From: DAIDKA01 sp049792815
GTDB lineage: Bacteria > Pseudomonadota > Gammaproteobacteria > Steroidobacterales > Steroidobacteraceae
Length of the DNA stretch: 13,759 bases
Assembly: GCA_049792815.1 (NCBI GenBank)
Contig: JBARBG010000112.1
Location: 1 to 13,759 of the forward strand
Reading direction: 5' to 3'
Below, piece by piece: positions 13,116 through 13,759 of the stretch. A program made the position numbers and the translations under genes. Position 1 is the stretch's first letter, and each line of letters opens with the position of its first letter. The notes beneath the pieces are model-generated. The model was not told where the DNA came from. It saw only the letters and a program-made list of their open reading frames with translations, and searched no databases.

Positions 13116-13759
13116 ATGTCACGGCTGTTCGCGCTCGCCATCTTCTGCGGCTCGTTTTTGCTGTTTCTCGTCCAGCCCGTCATTGCAAAAGAGCTGCTGC
13201 CGCAGTTCGGCGGCTCGGCGAGTGTCTGGCTCACGTGCCTGGTGTTCTTCCAGTGCGCGCTGCTGCTGGGCTACGCCGGCGCCGATGGCTTTGCCAGGAC
13301 CGTACCCGCGCGCCTGCAGCTGGCGGTCGTGGTGATCCTGGTGCTGGTCGCGGCGGCCGCTCTGCCCATCGTGCCGGCAGCGCCCGGGGGTCCTGCGCCG
13401 GGCGCACTGACCGCCGCCCATCCCGCCCTGGGTGTGATCGCCACTTTGGCCCTTACCGTGGGACTACCCTACGTGCTGGTTTCCACCACCACCCCGGTGG
13501 TGCAGAGTTGGTATGCCCGCAGTCTGCCCGGGCGTAGCCCGTACCAACTGTTTGCGCTGTCCAATCTGGCCTCCATGCTGGCGCTGTTCGGCTATCCGCT
13601 GTTGCTGGAACCCTGGGTGGGCACGCGCTGGCAGGCCTATGGCTGGTCCGCCGCTTACCTCGGCTGGGCCGCGCTGATGATTGCCTGTGCGGGAGTCGCG
13701 CGCGCCGGCGGCACCGCCGGATCCGCTGCAGCAGCCACGGGCACGCCGGTCCCCACGGC
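13116..13759 (+). CDS. Fused MFS/spermidine synthase-like membrane protein (N-terminal part)
   Basis: The frame is open from ATG 13116 to the window end (214 codons), so the gene is truncated by the window. The start reads MSRLFALAIFCGSFLLFLV, followed by QPVIAKELLPQFGGSASVW and LVFFQCALLLGYA. This is the hallmark N-terminal membrane region of proteins annotated as fused MFS/spermidine synthase, in which the helices precede a spermidine-synthase-like methyltransferase-fold domain that would lie beyond the edge. Further hydrophobic helices lie at about 70-87, 105-125 and 145-162, and again near 180-195, before an Ala/Gly/Thr-rich stretch at the end. No clear Shine-Dalgarno precedes the start. 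Whether it makes polyamines is unknown; in this family the synthase activity is often unproven. Confidence 0.82.
   Translation, partial: MSRLFALAIFCGSFLLFLVQPVIAKELLPQFGGSASVWLTCLVFFQCALLLGYAGADGFARTVPARLQLAVVVILVLVAAAALPIVPAAPGGPAPGALTAAHPALGVIATLALTVGLPYVLVSTTTPVVQSWYARSLPGRSPYQLFALSNLASMLALFGYPLLLEPWVGTRWQAYGWSAAYLGWAALMIACAGVARAGGTAGSAAAATGTPVPT

Overview
The window looks like a high-GC proteobacterial chromosome segment. The gene families (FadB/FadJ-type beta-oxidation enzyme, TatA very close to the E. coli sequence, Rieske oxygenase, DUF6152, fused MFS/spermidine synthase) fit a gammaproteobacterium of the Steroidobacteraceae/Nevskiales kind. That placement is inference from family content only. 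I see no tRNA, rRNA, CRISPR array, insertion sequence or phage gene, and base composition looks even throughout.

Left part (1-3982, minus strand): three genes run in one direction with short gaps. In transcription order they are an endonuclease/exonuclease/phosphatase-fold protein, a full-length bifunctional enoyl-CoA hydratase/3-hydroxyacyl-CoA dehydrogenase (fadB/fadJ type), and an unusual fusion of two cyclic-nucleotide-binding domains with a rhodanese domain. Divergent from them is a small TIR-like (DUF1863/ThsB-like) protein (4084-4536), which converges on a 113-residue helical protein of unknown function (4545-4886).

Centre (4887-9043): a 323-base gene-free interval carries a probable minus-strand promoter and a plus-strand extended -10 promoter. 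Downstream of the latter is a GC-rich, strongly foldable leader that ends at a stand-alone tatA gene without tatB or tatC beside it. Then come three genes for predicted exported proteins: a 683-residue protein made of three tandem SnoaL/NTF2-like units, a DUF6152 protein, and a 297-residue protein with a twin-arginine-like signal. The close spacing suggests co-expression. The exported set may act on hydrophobic or aromatic compounds in the periplasm, but no substrate can be read from the sequence.

Right part (9052-11254): a TetR-family repressor gene is divergent from a Rieske [2Fe-2S]/mononuclear-iron oxygenase, which is followed by a SRPBCC (START-like) protein. A perfect 15-base palindrome lies between the divergent starts and is the likely TetR operator. 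The tetR stop codon and the stop codon of the convergent secreted-protein gene lie inside one 16-base palindrome. This block looks like a small inducible catabolic unit, with the nearby fadJ-type gene available for later acyl-CoA oxidation (inference).

Far right (11270-13759): a lipoprotein with YXWGXW-type aromatic/glycine repeats and a lysine-rich tail, an esterase/hydroxynitrile-lyase-like alpha/beta hydrolase, and the N-terminal membrane part of a fused MFS/spermidine synthase-like protein that runs off the window end.
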